From the NCBI RefSeq assembly GCF_003860525.1, contig NZ_CP034161.1, positions 930,001 to 994,000 on the forward strand: a DNA stretch of 64,000 nucleotides, written 5' to 3'. The DNA comes from Epilithonimonas vandammei (lineage in GTDB: Bacteria > Bacteroidota > Bacteroidia > Flavobacteriales > Weeksellaceae). The first letter of the stretch is position 1. Each line of letters opens with the position of its first letter. The notes beneath the pieces were generated by a model. The model was not told the DNA's origin. It ran no database searches and saw only the letters and a program-made list of their open reading frames with translations. Below, one piece after another: positions 53,622 through 63,043 of this stretch. The translations under genes were made by a program, and so were the position numbers.

Positions 53622-54155
53622 TTAATCTTTAATCTTCGACTTGAACTTCTTCTGATAACCTTCCCATTCATTTCTGCTTTTGATCGTTTTGTACTCATCA
53701 GAAGCAATCATAGAAAAATAGGGTTCTACTTCTTTCGCATTCAGAAATCCGGAAAGACTAGTGATCGGATCTGTCTTTTCATCCAAGAAAACCATTGTTG
53801 GAATCATATTGATGTTCATGTATTTTGAAAATTGATGAAGTCCATTTTTTGATTTTTTGCCTTTATAATCAGAGTTAGTGAATGTGTGTCCAGCAAAACT
53901 AAGCGTTTCATTCCCATCGCTTTCGAACTTAACAGCATAAAATTTTTCATTGATAATTTTAGCAATTTCCGGATGGTTGAACGTGAATTTGTCCATCTCT
54001 TTACAGGGTGCACACCAATCTGCATAGAAATCGATAATGATTTTCTTTGGTTCTTTTTTCTGTGCTGCGAGTGCCTGAGTCATCGTCATCCAATGGACTT
54101 GAGCAAACCCAGAAACATGAATCAGAAATAAGGTTAATAATAATATTTTTTTCAT
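53622..54155 (-). CDS. Exported thioredoxin-like protein
   Basis: A 177-residue protein with a signal peptide (about 1-18) and a thioredoxin fold: IIDFYADWCAPCKEMDKFTF with the CxxC site WCAPC at about 46-51, and MNINMIPTMVFLDEK with the cis-proline. The C-terminus is lysine-rich. A periplasmic disulfide or DsbD-like role is likely. It is not linked to a cytochrome c assembly cluster. Confidence 0.87.
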   Translation of the reverse strand: MKKILLLTLFLIHVSGFAQVHWMTMTQALAAQKKEPKKIIIDFYADWCAPCKEMDKFTFNHPEIAKIINEKFYAVKFESDGNETLSFAGHTFTNSDYKGKKSKNGLHQFSKYMNINMIPTMVFLDEKTDPITSLSGFLNAKEVEPYFSMIASDEYKTIKSRNEWEGYQKKFKSKIKD

Positions 54156-54213
54156 CTGCGTGTTCTATATTTCGGTTAATTTCTCATAGTCATAGACGTC
54201 TGAATGATTTAAA

Positions 54214-55725
54214 TTACTTTACACCTTGCATTAGTTTTTTTACAAAAGGTGAAATCAAAATTAATATTACTCCGGCAATCAAGGCATATAATCCCAATTG
54301 TTTATATCCATCAGTGTAAGTGATAAGTGCGTCATAGTTATTTGCTCCGGATTTTACTTTTGCAAGTCCTGCTCCAATCTGTCCCGCAACGTATTGCCCG
54401 TAAGCAGATGCGAGAAACCACATTCCCATCATCATTCCTTGTAACTTTTCTGTAGATAATTTTGTCATAATAGACAGTCCAATTGGAGACAAACATAGTT
54501 CCCCGAAGGTTATTACAAGTAGCGCAATCGTAAAGATATTAAGAGACGTTATTCCTTGAAGATTCGCGAAAAACTTAGTTCCAAAAAGAACATAATAGCC
54601 TAATCCTAATAATATAAATCCTAATCCAAATTTGTTGATAGTGTTCGGCTCCAGTTTCTTTTTGCTTAACCAAATCCAAAATAATCCTACTAATGGTGCT
54701 AAGAAAATGATAAAGAATGCACCTCCAGAGTTATTAACACCATTGGGATCCAATCCGAAAAGGTCTTTGTTTAGGTTATTGGCTGCGAAAATACTCAATG
54801 AACCACCACTTTGCTCGTAGATTCCCCAGAATAGGATTGAGAAGATAATGAAAATCAAAGCTGCCCAAAGTTTTTTTCTTTCAGAAGAATTCACTTTTGT
54901 CATCTCATAAAAAAGATACAATAATGTCAAAGGTCCGACTGTCCACATAAAATAATCCGTGTATTGTGGAACAGAAACCATCGTCATAATCAACGGAATA
55001 AAGACTAATGATAAAATGTAAACGCCATATTCTTTCCATTTTTCAAGAGGCGAAAAAGTGCCGTCGGAATTCAGTTTTTGAGGTTGAAGACCAATGGGAC
55101 CTAATTGTCTTTGAGTAAAAATGAAATTAATCAAACTAACAACCATAACAATTGCAGCCAAACCAAAAGCGACGTTCCATCTTTTATGTTCTGGAATTAA
55201 ATCAGAGAACATTTCGCCTTTTCCTATAGCAATGCAAAGATATCCGCCTAGAAGTGCTCCAAGATTGATTCCGGCATAAAACAAAGAGAATCCTGCGTCT
55301 GTTCTTGTATCATTGGCTTTGTATAATTTTCCAACCATTGTGGAAATATTCGGTTTGAAAAATCCCGTTCCTACAACAGTAAACGAAATTCCCAAAAAGA
55401 AATAATCGTGCGGGTTAGTGGCAAGAATAAGACTTCCGATAATCATCAGAATTCCGCCCCAAAAAAGAGATTTTCTGAATCCTAAAATTTTATCAGCAAA
55501 CAAACCACCGACAAAAGTAAAGGCATAAACAAAAGCCTGTGTTGCGCCGTATTGAAGATTGGCTTGTTCATCGCCGAATTTTAATTGAGAAATCATAAAG
55601 AAAACGAGCATCCCTCGCATCCCGTAGAAACAGAAACGTTCCCACATTTCTGAGAAAAATAAAGACCAAATTTGTTTGGGATATTTTCCCTTGAAACTCT
55701 GGATTTCTTCAAGTGTAAGATTCAT
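54214..55725 (-). CDS. POT-family peptide MFS transporter, copy 1
   Basis: A 503-residue, 12-14 helix proton-coupled oligopeptide transporter. The PTR2 motif is EMWERFCFY (about 27-35), then NIGSLILATNPH-like helices, the FYAGINLGALLGGYL block and the late FGELCLSPIGLSIMTKLS segment. It imports di- and tripeptides with protons. The next gene upstream is a second copy, separated by 96 bp with a terminator. Confidence 0.93.
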   Translation of the reverse strand: MNLTLEEIQSFKGKYPKQIWSLFFSEMWERFCFYGMRGMLVFFMISQLKFGDEQANLQYGATQAFVYAFTFVGGLFADKILGFRKSLFWGGILMIIGSLILATNPHDYFFLGISFTVVGTGFFKPNISTMVGKLYKANDTRTDAGFSLFYAGINLGALLGGYLCIAIGKGEMFSDLIPEHKRWNVAFGLAAIVMVVSLINFIFTQRQLGPIGLQPQKLNSDGTFSPLEKWKEYGVYILSLVFIPLIMTMVSVPQYTDYFMWTVGPLTLLYLFYEMTKVNSSERKKLWAALIFIIFSILFWGIYEQSGGSLSIFAANNLNKDLFGLDPNGVNNSGGAFFIIFLAPLVGLFWIWLSKKKLEPNTINKFGLGFILLGLGYYVLFGTKFFANLQGITSLNIFTIALLVITFGELCLSPIGLSIMTKLSTEKLQGMMMGMWFLASAYGQYVAGQIGAGLAKVKSGANNYDALITYTDGYKQLGLYALIAGVILILISPFVKKLMQGVK

Positions 55726-55770
55726 CGAATATGATTTTGTTTTATGTTAAAAATACAAACAAATTTAAAT

Positions 55771-55795
55771 AAAAAAACCACCTAAACGGTGGTTT
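55771..55795 (-). terminator. Terminator between POT copies 1 and 2
   Basis: AAACCACC (55775-55782) pairs with GGTGGTTT (55788-55795); seven T follow on the minus strand. It ends copy 2, so copy 1 needs its own promoter. Confidence 0.7.
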
Positions 55796-55821
55796 GAATT
55801 TATAAATAAATGTGAAAGTTT

Positions 55822-57498
55822 TTACTTCACACCGTGCATCATTTTTTTCAAGAAAGGAGAAATCAATGCTAAAATAATTCCTGCAATTCCACAAAGAACA
55901 ACGAATACCATAAAGAATTCATAAAGATTATGGATTTCGAATCCTGCAAAAGTGTGATTTGCTAATGGGATTTGATTTTTTGTGAGCAATTCTGTTTGAG
56001 CTGAACTCAATGTTACTTTTTTGTCCAAAACATCTTGAAGATTAACTCCTAATTCTTCCGCTTTTTTGAACTTATCTCCTGTTGCTGGCATAATTGAACC
56101 AAGTGTTCCTGCTAGTGCGTAACCAGCTGCATTCGAGATAAAGAAAACACCATAAAGTAAAGAAGCAAATCTTTTAGGCGCCAATTTTCCAACCAATGAT
56201 AATCCGATTGGGGATAAACAAAGTTCACCGCAAGTCTGCAAGAAATATAGTAAAATCAACCATTTGATAGCCAATAAACCTGAGTTACCAAGGTCTTTTA
56301 CATTGTGCGCTAGGATAAAATAACTGATTGCTATAACAACTAATCCAATGGCTTGCTTCAAAGGTGATACTGGTTCTTTTCCTGCGCCTCTCAACTTATC
56401 CCAAAGGAAACTGAAAGGAACTGCCATTACAACAATAAATAATCCGTTGAAAATCTGAACCATTGATGGCGGCATATTCCAGCCAAAGAAATTTCTGTCG
56501 GTTTGATTATCTGCAATGAAAGTTAAAGATGATCCTGCCTGTTCAAACGCAGCCCAAAAGAAAATTACAAAGAATGAAACGACATAAATAACCAAGATTC
56601 TGTCTCTTTCGATTTTAGTGATTGATGAATCGGAAATAATCAATCCGGCTAATGTTAGTCCAGCAGAATAAACTAGTGAATAAACAACATTTTGTCCAAT
56701 TCCGTAATGGAAAAGAAGCCCTAACAATACAAAGGCGATAACAGCTCCAATAATTGATTTTTGAGAAAATGATGCAGATTGTGCTTCTCCTTCTTCAAAA
56801 TCATCAACAGTATTGTTTTTTGGAAGTCCACCAATTGGTCTTCCTTCTGGCGTTACCACATATTTGTTTTTAAGCAATAGGAAAGTAACCGTACCTAAAA
56901 ACATTGCCAAAGAAGCGGCTAAGAATCCCCATTTGAAAGCGTGGATATCTCTGATTCCGTCAACACTTTTCACATCGCCTAAAATTGGACAAATCAACTG
57001 ACCCAAGAATGCACCTAAGTTGATTCCCATATAGAAAATGGTAAATGCAGAATCCAATTTGTTCTTTTCCTGTTTTGGATAAAGACTTCCCACCATAGAT
57101 GAAATGTTCGGTTTGAAGAATCCATTACCGAAAATAATAATACCCAAACCTACCCAAAGTAAAGTTTTTGCAAGGTCAAGATTTTCTCCAAATAATGTTG
57201 CACTAAAGAATAGAATCAACTGCCCAATTCCCATCAGCGTTCCTCCAAGAAGAATACAATATCTGTTTCCAAGATATTTATCAGCGATGAAACCTCCCAA
57301 CATTGGCGTTAAATAACAAAGAGCCAAAAATCCACCATAAATAATAGAGGTCTCTGACTCGATAATTCCAAGGGAATTAATCATAAAAAGCGTCAACAAC
57401 GCTCTCATTCCATAGAAATTAAAACGCTCCCACATTTCTGTCCCAAAAAGGACCCACAAACCTTTAGGATGTTTTGAATTAGTCGTAGCTGTATCCAT
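55822..57498 (-). CDS. POT-family peptide MFS transporter, copy 2
   Basis: A 558-residue relative of copy 1: motif EMWERFNFY (about 21-29), GNGFFKPNISSMVGSLYP and TCGELCLSPIGLSLVGKLAP. Extra loops around residues 220-240 and 490-530 make it longer. Peptide specificity cannot be told from sequence. Confidence 0.93.
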   Translation of the reverse strand: MDTATTNSKHPKGLWVLFGTEMWERFNFYGMRALLTLFMINSLGIIESETSIIYGGFLALCYLTPMLGGFIADKYLGNRYCILLGGTLMGIGQLILFFSATLFGENLDLAKTLLWVGLGIIIFGNGFFKPNISSMVGSLYPKQEKNKLDSAFTIFYMGINLGAFLGQLICPILGDVKSVDGIRDIHAFKWGFLAASLAMFLGTVTFLLLKNKYVVTPEGRPIGGLPKNNTVDDFEEGEAQSASFSQKSIIGAVIAFVLLGLLFHYGIGQNVVYSLVYSAGLTLAGLIISDSSITKIERDRILVIYVVSFFVIFFWAAFEQAGSSLTFIADNQTDRNFFGWNMPPSMVQIFNGLFIVVMAVPFSFLWDKLRGAGKEPVSPLKQAIGLVVIAISYFILAHNVKDLGNSGLLAIKWLILLYFLQTCGELCLSPIGLSLVGKLAPKRFASLLYGVFFISNAAGYALAGTLGSIMPATGDKFKKAEELGVNLQDVLDKKVTLSSAQTELLTKNQIPLANHTFAGFEIHNLYEFFMVFVVLCGIAGIILALISPFLKKMMHGVK

Positions 57499-57616
57499 AT
57501 AAATTAATTGTTAAATTTTCTTAAAGGTAACAAATATAGTTTTTTTTCATAAACGTAGGCGATTCCCGATGCTGTTTATGCAAGATTTAATAAATCATAT
57601 TTTACCAATTTTATCT

Positions 57617-57624
57617 TAACTTTG
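57617..57624 (+). promoter_or_regulatory. Promoter -7 box of the GNAT gene
   Basis: Exact TAACTTTG. It covers the in-frame TTG at 57622, so the gene starts at ATG 57637 with a very short leader. Confidence 0.5.
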
Positions 57625-57636
57625 TCTTTTGTGGAA

Positions 57637-58140
57637 ATGAATTTAGAATTTAGAAAAGCAATTTCAGAAGATTCTTCAGAGATTTGGGATATATTGCAAG
57701 ACGCTATTACAAGGAGAAAAAATGATGGTAGCAGACAATGGCAGGATGGCTACCCGAATCTTGAAACTGTGAAATCCGATATAGAAAAGGGATTTGGTTA
57801 TGTTTTATTAGTTGATGGAATTGTTGCAGGTTACAGCGCGTTAATTTTAAATGATGAACCTGCTTATAATGATATTGAAGGAGAGTGGCTGACCAATGGT
57901 GATTTTTTGGTAGTTCACAGAGTGGCAATTTCGGATAAGTTTGCAGGAAAAGGATTGTCCAAAAATATTTTCAGCTTTATCGAAGATGTTGCCAAGGAGA
58001 ATAATACTTTTAGTATTAAAGTGGATACCAACTTTGATAATCCTGCAATGTTATCAATTCTACAGAAATTAGGATATCAATATTGTGGAGAAGTCCATTT
58101 CCGAGGAAGTGCTAGAAAAGCGTTCGAAAAAGTCCTTTAA
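57637..58140 (+). CDS. GNAT family N-acetyltransferase
   Basis: A 167-residue GNAT enzyme: VHRVAISDKFAGKGLSKNIFSFI holds the acetyl-CoA loop (G-K-G-L-S), followed by IKVDTNFDNPAMLSILQKLGYQYCGEV. It lies divergent from POT copy 2 and converges on POT copy 3. Substrate unknown. Confidence 0.88.
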   Translation: MNLEFRKAISEDSSEIWDILQDAITRRKNDGSRQWQDGYPNLETVKSDIEKGFGYVLLVDGIVAGYSALILNDEPAYNDIEGEWLTNGDFLVVHRVAISDKFAGKGLSKNIFSFIEDVAKENNTFSIKVDTNFDNPAMLSILQKLGYQYCGEVHFRGSARKAFEKVL

Positions 58141-58156
58141 AACTAATTTATAACTC

Positions 58157-58195
58157 AAAAAAAGCGAAATTAAATCAGATTAATTTCGCTTTTTT
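58157..58195. terminator. Bidirectional terminator
   Basis: AAAGCGAAATTAA pairs with TTAATTTCGCTTT, with A/T tails on both sides, between the GNAT gene and POT copy 3. Confidence 0.85.
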
Positions 58196-58222
58196 AATTT
58201 AGAAAAGGAACTTTAATTATAA

Positions 58223-59893
58223 TTAATGTCCGCTTTCTCTCATAATTTTATTTAATCTCTTCAACATCATCAATCCCAGCAATGTTGCGAAAATCAACAG
58301 TCCGAAATTAACCAAGAAATAATTGGCTTTATTTTCATAATTGTACCAAGTGCTCGCAAGGATTCCGGATAATTTGTTCCCAACAGAGTTTGCTAAGAAA
58401 AATCCACCCATCATCAAAGCTGTCAATCTTGCTGGAGATAATTTGGAAACGAATGATAATCCCATCGGTGAAAGACAAAGTTCTCCAATTGTTACAACAC
58501 CATATCCCGCAATCAACCAAAGTGCAGATACTTTTTCAGCACCATTGTTTCCTGCATAAACGGCGCCTACCATTACCAGACAAGATAAACTGGTGATGAA
58601 TAATCCCAACACAATTTTACTCGGTGTCAAAGGTTCTTTTCCTCGTTTTCTAAGCATTGCCCACACACCCACGATGACAGGTGTTAAAGCAATCACCCAA
58701 AATGGATTGATGGACTGGAACAATTCTGTGTTATAAAGGAAAACAGGCTTGTCAGTTTTAGCTTCCAGTTCAGCTCTTCTTTCTGCCGAAATATTTCTGA
58801 AATAAATATCTTTTCCGGTTTCTTTCAAAGTTTTTCCGTCAGGATCTTTCTGAGAACGAAATTGTTCATCGTAAATCGGAGTTTCTTTATCTGCATAGCT
58901 TTTTTCTTCAACCAAATAAAGTGATGCCAAAGGTTTTTCAACAGATTCAGAAACGCTTCTGTCTGTGTAATAGTTGGCCCATCTTGTCAACGCAGTTCCA
59001 TTTTGCTTGAAAACCGCCCAGAAAAACATACTGACTAAGAATATCGAAAGCAAAGCGCCAATCGCAGGTTTTTCCAAGGGATTGGATTTGAAATAAAGCG
59101 AAACATAGAAGTAAATCACAGGAATACAAGCGAAAATAAATGCATCCGTATTTGTGCTACCAAAAATATTAGTTCCAAAAATCATCGTAGGAACAAACCA
59201 ACCGATAACGCCTGCTATAATCGCGGGAACAAAAACTTTCATTAGGATTTCAGACAGTTTGGTGTCACCTTCTTGGCTCGGTTTCATAACCGCCGCGTGT
59301 CTGTAATGTTTCATCCCGATGGTGAAAATTACTAATCCAAGCAACATCCCGACTCCAGCAGTTATAAATGCTTCGCCCCAACCGAATTTGTTACGCATAA
59401 ACGCTGCAATAATATTACAGATAAACGCCCCAATATTGATTCCCATATAGAAAATATTGTAGCCAGAATCTTTGTTGGCTTTATAAGGCTTTTCAGAATA
59501 GAGATTTCCCAAAAGTGTAGAAATCGTCGGTTTGAAGAAACCATTTCCAATAATAATTAATGCAAGAGAACCATAGAATAAAGGCAAATCTTTGAAAACG
59601 CCAACACCAATATAACCAGCAGCCATCAAAACGCCACCCAAATAAATGGATTTGATATAACCTAAAACACGGTCAGCTAAAAATCCGCCAAGAAAAGGCG
59701 TTAGATAAGTCAACGCTATGAAGGTTCCGAAAATATCATCAGCATCTTTATCAGGGATTCCCAATCCTCCGGCAACGCCTTGTGGTTCTATCAAATAGAG
59801 AACAAAAATTCCGAGAATCAAATAATAACCGAAACGTTCCCACATCTCGGTAAAAAACAAAAAGGGTAAACCTTTTGGATGTTTAGTCTTCAT
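58223..59893 (-). CDS. POT-family peptide MFS transporter, copy 3
   Basis: A 556-residue transporter with the full motif EMWERFGYY (about 16-24), FYMGINIGAFICNIIAAFM and IGELCLSPMGLSFVSKLS. A long loop around residues 300-380 is charged and separates two halves. The canonical YY pair (copies 1 and 2 have FY) shows it is the least derived of the three. Confidence 0.93.
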   Translation of the reverse strand: MKTKHPKGLPFLFFTEMWERFGYYLILGIFVLYLIEPQGVAGGLGIPDKDADDIFGTFIALTYLTPFLGGFLADRVLGYIKSIYLGGVLMAAGYIGVGVFKDLPLFYGSLALIIIGNGFFKPTISTLLGNLYSEKPYKANKDSGYNIFYMGINIGAFICNIIAAFMRNKFGWGEAFITAGVGMLLGLVIFTIGMKHYRHAAVMKPSQEGDTKLSEILMKVFVPAIIAGVIGWFVPTMIFGTNIFGSTNTDAFIFACIPVIYFYVSLYFKSNPLEKPAIGALLSIFLVSMFFWAVFKQNGTALTRWANYYTDRSVSESVEKPLASLYLVEEKSYADKETPIYDEQFRSQKDPDGKTLKETGKDIYFRNISAERRAELEAKTDKPVFLYNTELFQSINPFWVIALTPVIVGVWAMLRKRGKEPLTPSKIVLGLFITSLSCLVMVGAVYAGNNGAEKVSALWLIAGYGVVTIGELCLSPMGLSFVSKLSPARLTALMMGGFFLANSVGNKLSGILASTWYNYENKANYFLVNFGLLIFATLLGLMMLKRLNKIMRESGH

Positions 59894-59953
59894 AGTTTAT
59901 TTTTTCACAACGTTCCCAAAAATAGGATTTTAAAATGGATTAGGAAATTTTTA

Positions 59954-59961
59954 TAACTTTG
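59954..59961 (+). promoter_or_regulatory. Toxin-antitoxin promoter (-7 box)
   Basis: Exact TAACTTTG, 22 nt before the antitoxin ATG. An in-frame TTG at 59959 overlaps it and is rejected as start. Confidence 0.45.
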
Positions 59962-59982
59962 ATATGCTTAAATATTCAGAAA

Positions 59983-60240
59983 ATGGAAATCACAATAAAA
60001 GATTTGGAAAACGATTTGAAGACTTTGCCAAAAGAACTTCTTCAACAGGTGAGTGATTATGTTGCTTTTTTGAAACAAAAATATAATGGACAAGTCAATG
60101 AGGATTGGGCAACTTATTTATCCTCAAGCCAAAAAGAATCTATTGAAAAAGGAGCTTCTGATATTGAAGAGGGAAGGGTTATTTCCCACGATGAAGCGAA
60201 ACAAAAGATAAAAAAATACCTTAATTCAAAAATTGTCTAA
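59983..60240 (+). CDS. DUF2281-like antitoxin
   Basis: An 85-residue protein: MEITIKDLENDLKTLPKELLQQVSDYVAFLKQKY in the first half fits DUF2281/antitoxin N-termini, and the C-terminal half DIEEGRVISHDEAKQKIKKYL is the typical toxin-binding or DNA-linked tail. It ends directly before a ParE/RelE-like gene, the usual antitoxin-first order. Confidence 0.75.
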   Translation: MEITIKDLENDLKTLPKELLQQVSDYVAFLKQKYNGQVNEDWATYLSSSQKESIEKGASDIEEGRVISHDEAKQKIKKYLNSKIV

Positions 60241-60519
60241 GTGGAAATTATTTGGTCAGATGAGTCTCTCCATAACTATTTCGGAGTTTTAGATTATTTG
60301 TTAGAAAATTGGACAATTAAAAAAGTTGAAAAGTTCGAAAATAGTTTTGATGCTCTTATAGAACGATTGAAATCTAATAAAGAAATTTGCCCAAAATCTA
60401 AGTTCCTAAATTATAGAAAATGTCTTATTGACGAACATAATTCCTTAATTTACCAACAAGTAAATCACACTATTTTTCTAATTGCAATTATTGATAATAG
60501 AAGCTTACACAATTATTAA
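60241..60519 (+). CDS. RelE/ParE-family toxin
   Basis: A 92-residue protein with the RelE/ParE superfamily layout: IIWSDESLHNYFGVLDYLLENW at the start, FENSFDALIERLKSNKEICPKSKFLNYRKCLIDEHNSLIYQ, and LIAIIDNRSLHNY at the end. The GTG start follows the antitoxin stop with no gap. Whether it cleaves mRNA or poisons gyrase cannot be told. Confidence 0.78.
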   Translation: MEIIWSDESLHNYFGVLDYLLENWTIKKVEKFENSFDALIERLKSNKEICPKSKFLNYRKCLIDEHNSLIYQQVNHTIFLIAIIDNRSLHNY

Positions 60520-60589
60520 AAAATCCGCAAAAGAAACATCTTCTGCTGATTTTTATCTTCCGTCTTCGGACTTCCATCTTCCAACTTTC

Positions 60590-62728
60590 CTACAAATTCT
60601 CCAAAATAAAATTCGTCATCTTCTCATAAAGCTGAGGTCTGGTTTGTCCGCCATAGATACCGTGGTTTTTGTCCGGATAAGCCATAAAATCAAACTGTTT
60701 TTTGTTCTGAATCAAAGCTTCAGAAAACTCCATCGAATTTTGGAAATGGACGTTGTCATCCGCCGTTCCGTGAATCAAAAGGAATTTACCTTTAAGGAGA
60801 TTGGCAAACGTTGTTGGTGAGTTTTGGTCATAGCCTTCCGGATTTTCCTGTGGCGTTTGCAGGAATTTTTCGGTGTAAACGCTGTCATAATATCTCCAGT
60901 TGGTAACCGGTGCAACAGCAATTCCCATTTTAAAAACATCAGCACCTTTTGTCAGAGCCAAAGAAGTCATATAGCCGCCAAAACTCCAACCGAAAATTCC
61001 GATTCTAGATTTGTCAATATAAGACTGATTTCCAAACCATTTGGCAGCAGTAATTTGATCTTCTATTTCATATTTGCCTAATTGTTTGTAAGTTACTTTT
61101 TTGAATTTTGCGCCTTTATAGCCTGTTCCGCGTCCATCTACACAGGCTACAACGTAACCTTTTTGCGCTAGCATTTCGAACCAAATTCCGTTTCCGCCGT
61201 CCCAAGAATTGGAAACCTGCTGAGAACCCGGTCCAGAATACTGGAACATAAATAATGGATATTTTTTATTTGGGTCAAAGTTTTTCGGTTTGATAATCCA
61301 AGCATTCAGTTGATCACCAACAGAGTTCGGAATCGTAATGAATTCCTTCGTTACAAAATTGTCTTTCTGAAGTTTAGAAAGCAATTCATTATTGTTTTGA
61401 AGTTCCTTAATTTCTTTTCCATTCGCATCTTTTAGTACAAATTTGTAAGGAGAAGCAGCAGTAGAATTGGTGTTAATAAAATAGTTGAAAGACTTGCTGA
61501 AACTCGCCGAGTTATTTCCTTCTGGATAAGAAATCAAAGTTGTTTTTCCAGAGTTGATGTTTAGTTTAGAAACAACTTTGTTAAGACTTCCTTTTTCAGT
61601 GGTTTGGATGTAAGCTTCTTTGGTTTTTGGGTTGTAACCATAGTAATCTGTGATTTCCCAGTTACCTTTCGCAACTTGCTTTTTCAATTTCCCAGCTTTG
61701 TCATACCAGTACAATTGTCTGTATCCATCACGTTCCGAAGCCCAAAGGAAAGAGTTGTCATCCAAAAACTCCAACGTCAGGTTGTCCGTTTCTATCCAAG
61801 CGTTGTCGGTTTCTGAAAATAATTTGGTTAAGTTCCCGGATTTTGTATCCACTTTTATCAAATCTACTTTACTGTGATGTCTGTTGCTGGTTGCAATGAC
61901 AATTTCATTCGCATCATTCGTTTGCCAAAGTTGCGGAATGTAATGATTTTCAAAACTTCCAAGATTCAGAGCTGTTGTTTTTGCTGAATTTAATTGATAA
62001 AGATTAGCAGTAACTGTTGAATTAGTTTCTCCAGCTTTTGGATATTTATACCGCATCTCCGTTGGATAAAGCGATTTCCCGTAGATTGGAATATAGATTT
62101 CCGGAACTTTTGACTCATCGAATCTTACAAAAACAATTGCATCACCTGCTTTGTTCCATTGGTAATAATCTGCGTGAGAAAATTCTTCCTCATAAACCCA
62201 ATCTCCAAGTCCATTAATAATAGAATTTTTCTTTCCGTCGGTAGTAATCTGCGTGATTTTTCCGGAAGTCAAATCTTGATAAAACAAGTTGTTGTCAACG
62301 ATATAAGCCACTTTGCTTCCGTCCGGAGAAAACTTCGGTTCCTGAATCCAGTTTCCATTATTAAGTGGCATTACTGTATTTGATTTCAAATCCTTAACAT
62401 CAAATTTTCCTAAGAATGAATGTCTGTAAATCGGTTCACTTTCTTTCTGAAGAAGAATTTTGGATTCGTCTGGAGAGAAAATATAAGATTCGAAACTTCC
62501 ATCTACAATATTTCCAACTTTCTGGAATGTTTTATAGCTATATTTTGCAATGCCATCTTTTTCTATAGTGGCGTAGTTTTCACCATCATTTAAGGATGCA
62601 ATTCCTGCAATGCCTTTTCCACGGTAATATCCTGAGTAGATTTTGTCTAACGTAATTTCTTGAGCATTAATGTTTTGTGAGAAAACTGCCGTTATCAAAA
62701 CAACAGAAATAAGGATTTTTTTGTTCAT
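60590..62728 (-). CDS. S9 family peptidase, DPP IV-like
   Basis: A 712-residue exported peptidase: signal peptide (about 1-22), an N-terminal beta-propeller (DPPIV_N, about 60-470), and a C-terminal alpha/beta-hydrolase. The catalytic Ser is in GWSFGGY (S582), the Asp in HGTADDNVH (about 657-658) and the His in DKNHG (about 689). DPP IV removes X-Pro dipeptides, which fits the neighbouring dipeptide transporters. Confidence 0.93.
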   Translation of the reverse strand: MNKKILISVVLITAVFSQNINAQEITLDKIYSGYYRGKGIAGIASLNDGENYATIEKDGIAKYSYKTFQKVGNIVDGSFESYIFSPDESKILLQKESEPIYRHSFLGKFDVKDLKSNTVMPLNNGNWIQEPKFSPDGSKVAYIVDNNLFYQDLTSGKITQITTDGKKNSIINGLGDWVYEEEFSHADYYQWNKAGDAIVFVRFDESKVPEIYIPIYGKSLYPTEMRYKYPKAGETNSTVTANLYQLNSAKTTALNLGSFENHYIPQLWQTNDANEIVIATSNRHHSKVDLIKVDTKSGNLTKLFSETDNAWIETDNLTLEFLDDNSFLWASERDGYRQLYWYDKAGKLKKQVAKGNWEITDYYGYNPKTKEAYIQTTEKGSLNKVVSKLNINSGKTTLISYPEGNNSASFSKSFNYFINTNSTAASPYKFVLKDANGKEIKELQNNNELLSKLQKDNFVTKEFITIPNSVGDQLNAWIIKPKNFDPNKKYPLFMFQYSGPGSQQVSNSWDGGNGIWFEMLAQKGYVVACVDGRGTGYKGAKFKKVTYKQLGKYEIEDQITAAKWFGNQSYIDKSRIGIFGWSFGGYMTSLALTKGADVFKMGIAVAPVTNWRYYDSVYTEKFLQTPQENPEGYDQNSPTTFANLLKGKFLLIHGTADDNVHFQNSMEFSEALIQNKKQFDFMAYPDKNHGIYGGQTRPQLYEKMTNFILENL

Positions 62729-62856
62729 TATCTTTTTATTTTTTATTTAAGGATTCACGAACCTTGCGGTTTCATTTTTCAAATTTTAATGACGTAAATA
62801 TAATAAAGATAAATTGTTTTAAATACAATCTTTGGAACATCGAATTGCTAATGCGT

Positions 62857-62923
62857 GAGGGATAGTAGTGGAAATCCTTTTCTGTTTACAAAACAGAAAA
62901 GATTGTAACGGATAGCCCGACCC
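62857..62923. repeat. Dispersed intergenic repeat, copy 3
   Basis: AGTAGTGGAAATCC, then a perfect 10-bp stem TTTTCTGTTT-ACA-AAACAGAAAA (about 62878-62900), then GATTGTAACGGATAGCCCGA. Outer blocks match copy 2; the centre differs but is again self-complementary. Confidence 0.65.
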
Positions 62924-63001
62924 AAGCTTTGGACTTAGCCTTGGAAAGGGACACGCCCAAAAACTGACAACCATCAACTGGAAACTATCAACTAATATTT
63001 G

Positions 63002-63009
63002 TATCTTTG
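63002..63009 (+). promoter_or_regulatory. trhO promoter (-7 box)
   Basis: Exact TATCTTTG, about 35 nt before the ATG at 63044. Confidence 0.5.
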
Positions 63010-63043
63010 CACCATTATTTTTCTCACTTAAAACGTTTATAGC

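Larger units (their letters stand above)
62729..63043. other. Intergenic gap with repeat copy 3
   Basis: This 315-bp divergent gap has no gene I can support. It contains the repeat at 62857-62923, a further GC-rich stretch to about 62960, and the trhO promoter. Confidence 0.6.

Noticed and set aside
57622..57636. Longer TTG start for the GNAT gene
   Set aside because: It falls in the exact -7 box TAACTTTG.
60520..60589. CTTCC-type microrepeat at 60557-60580 as a functional site
   Set aside because: Only a few imperfect units in a short gap; no clear role.
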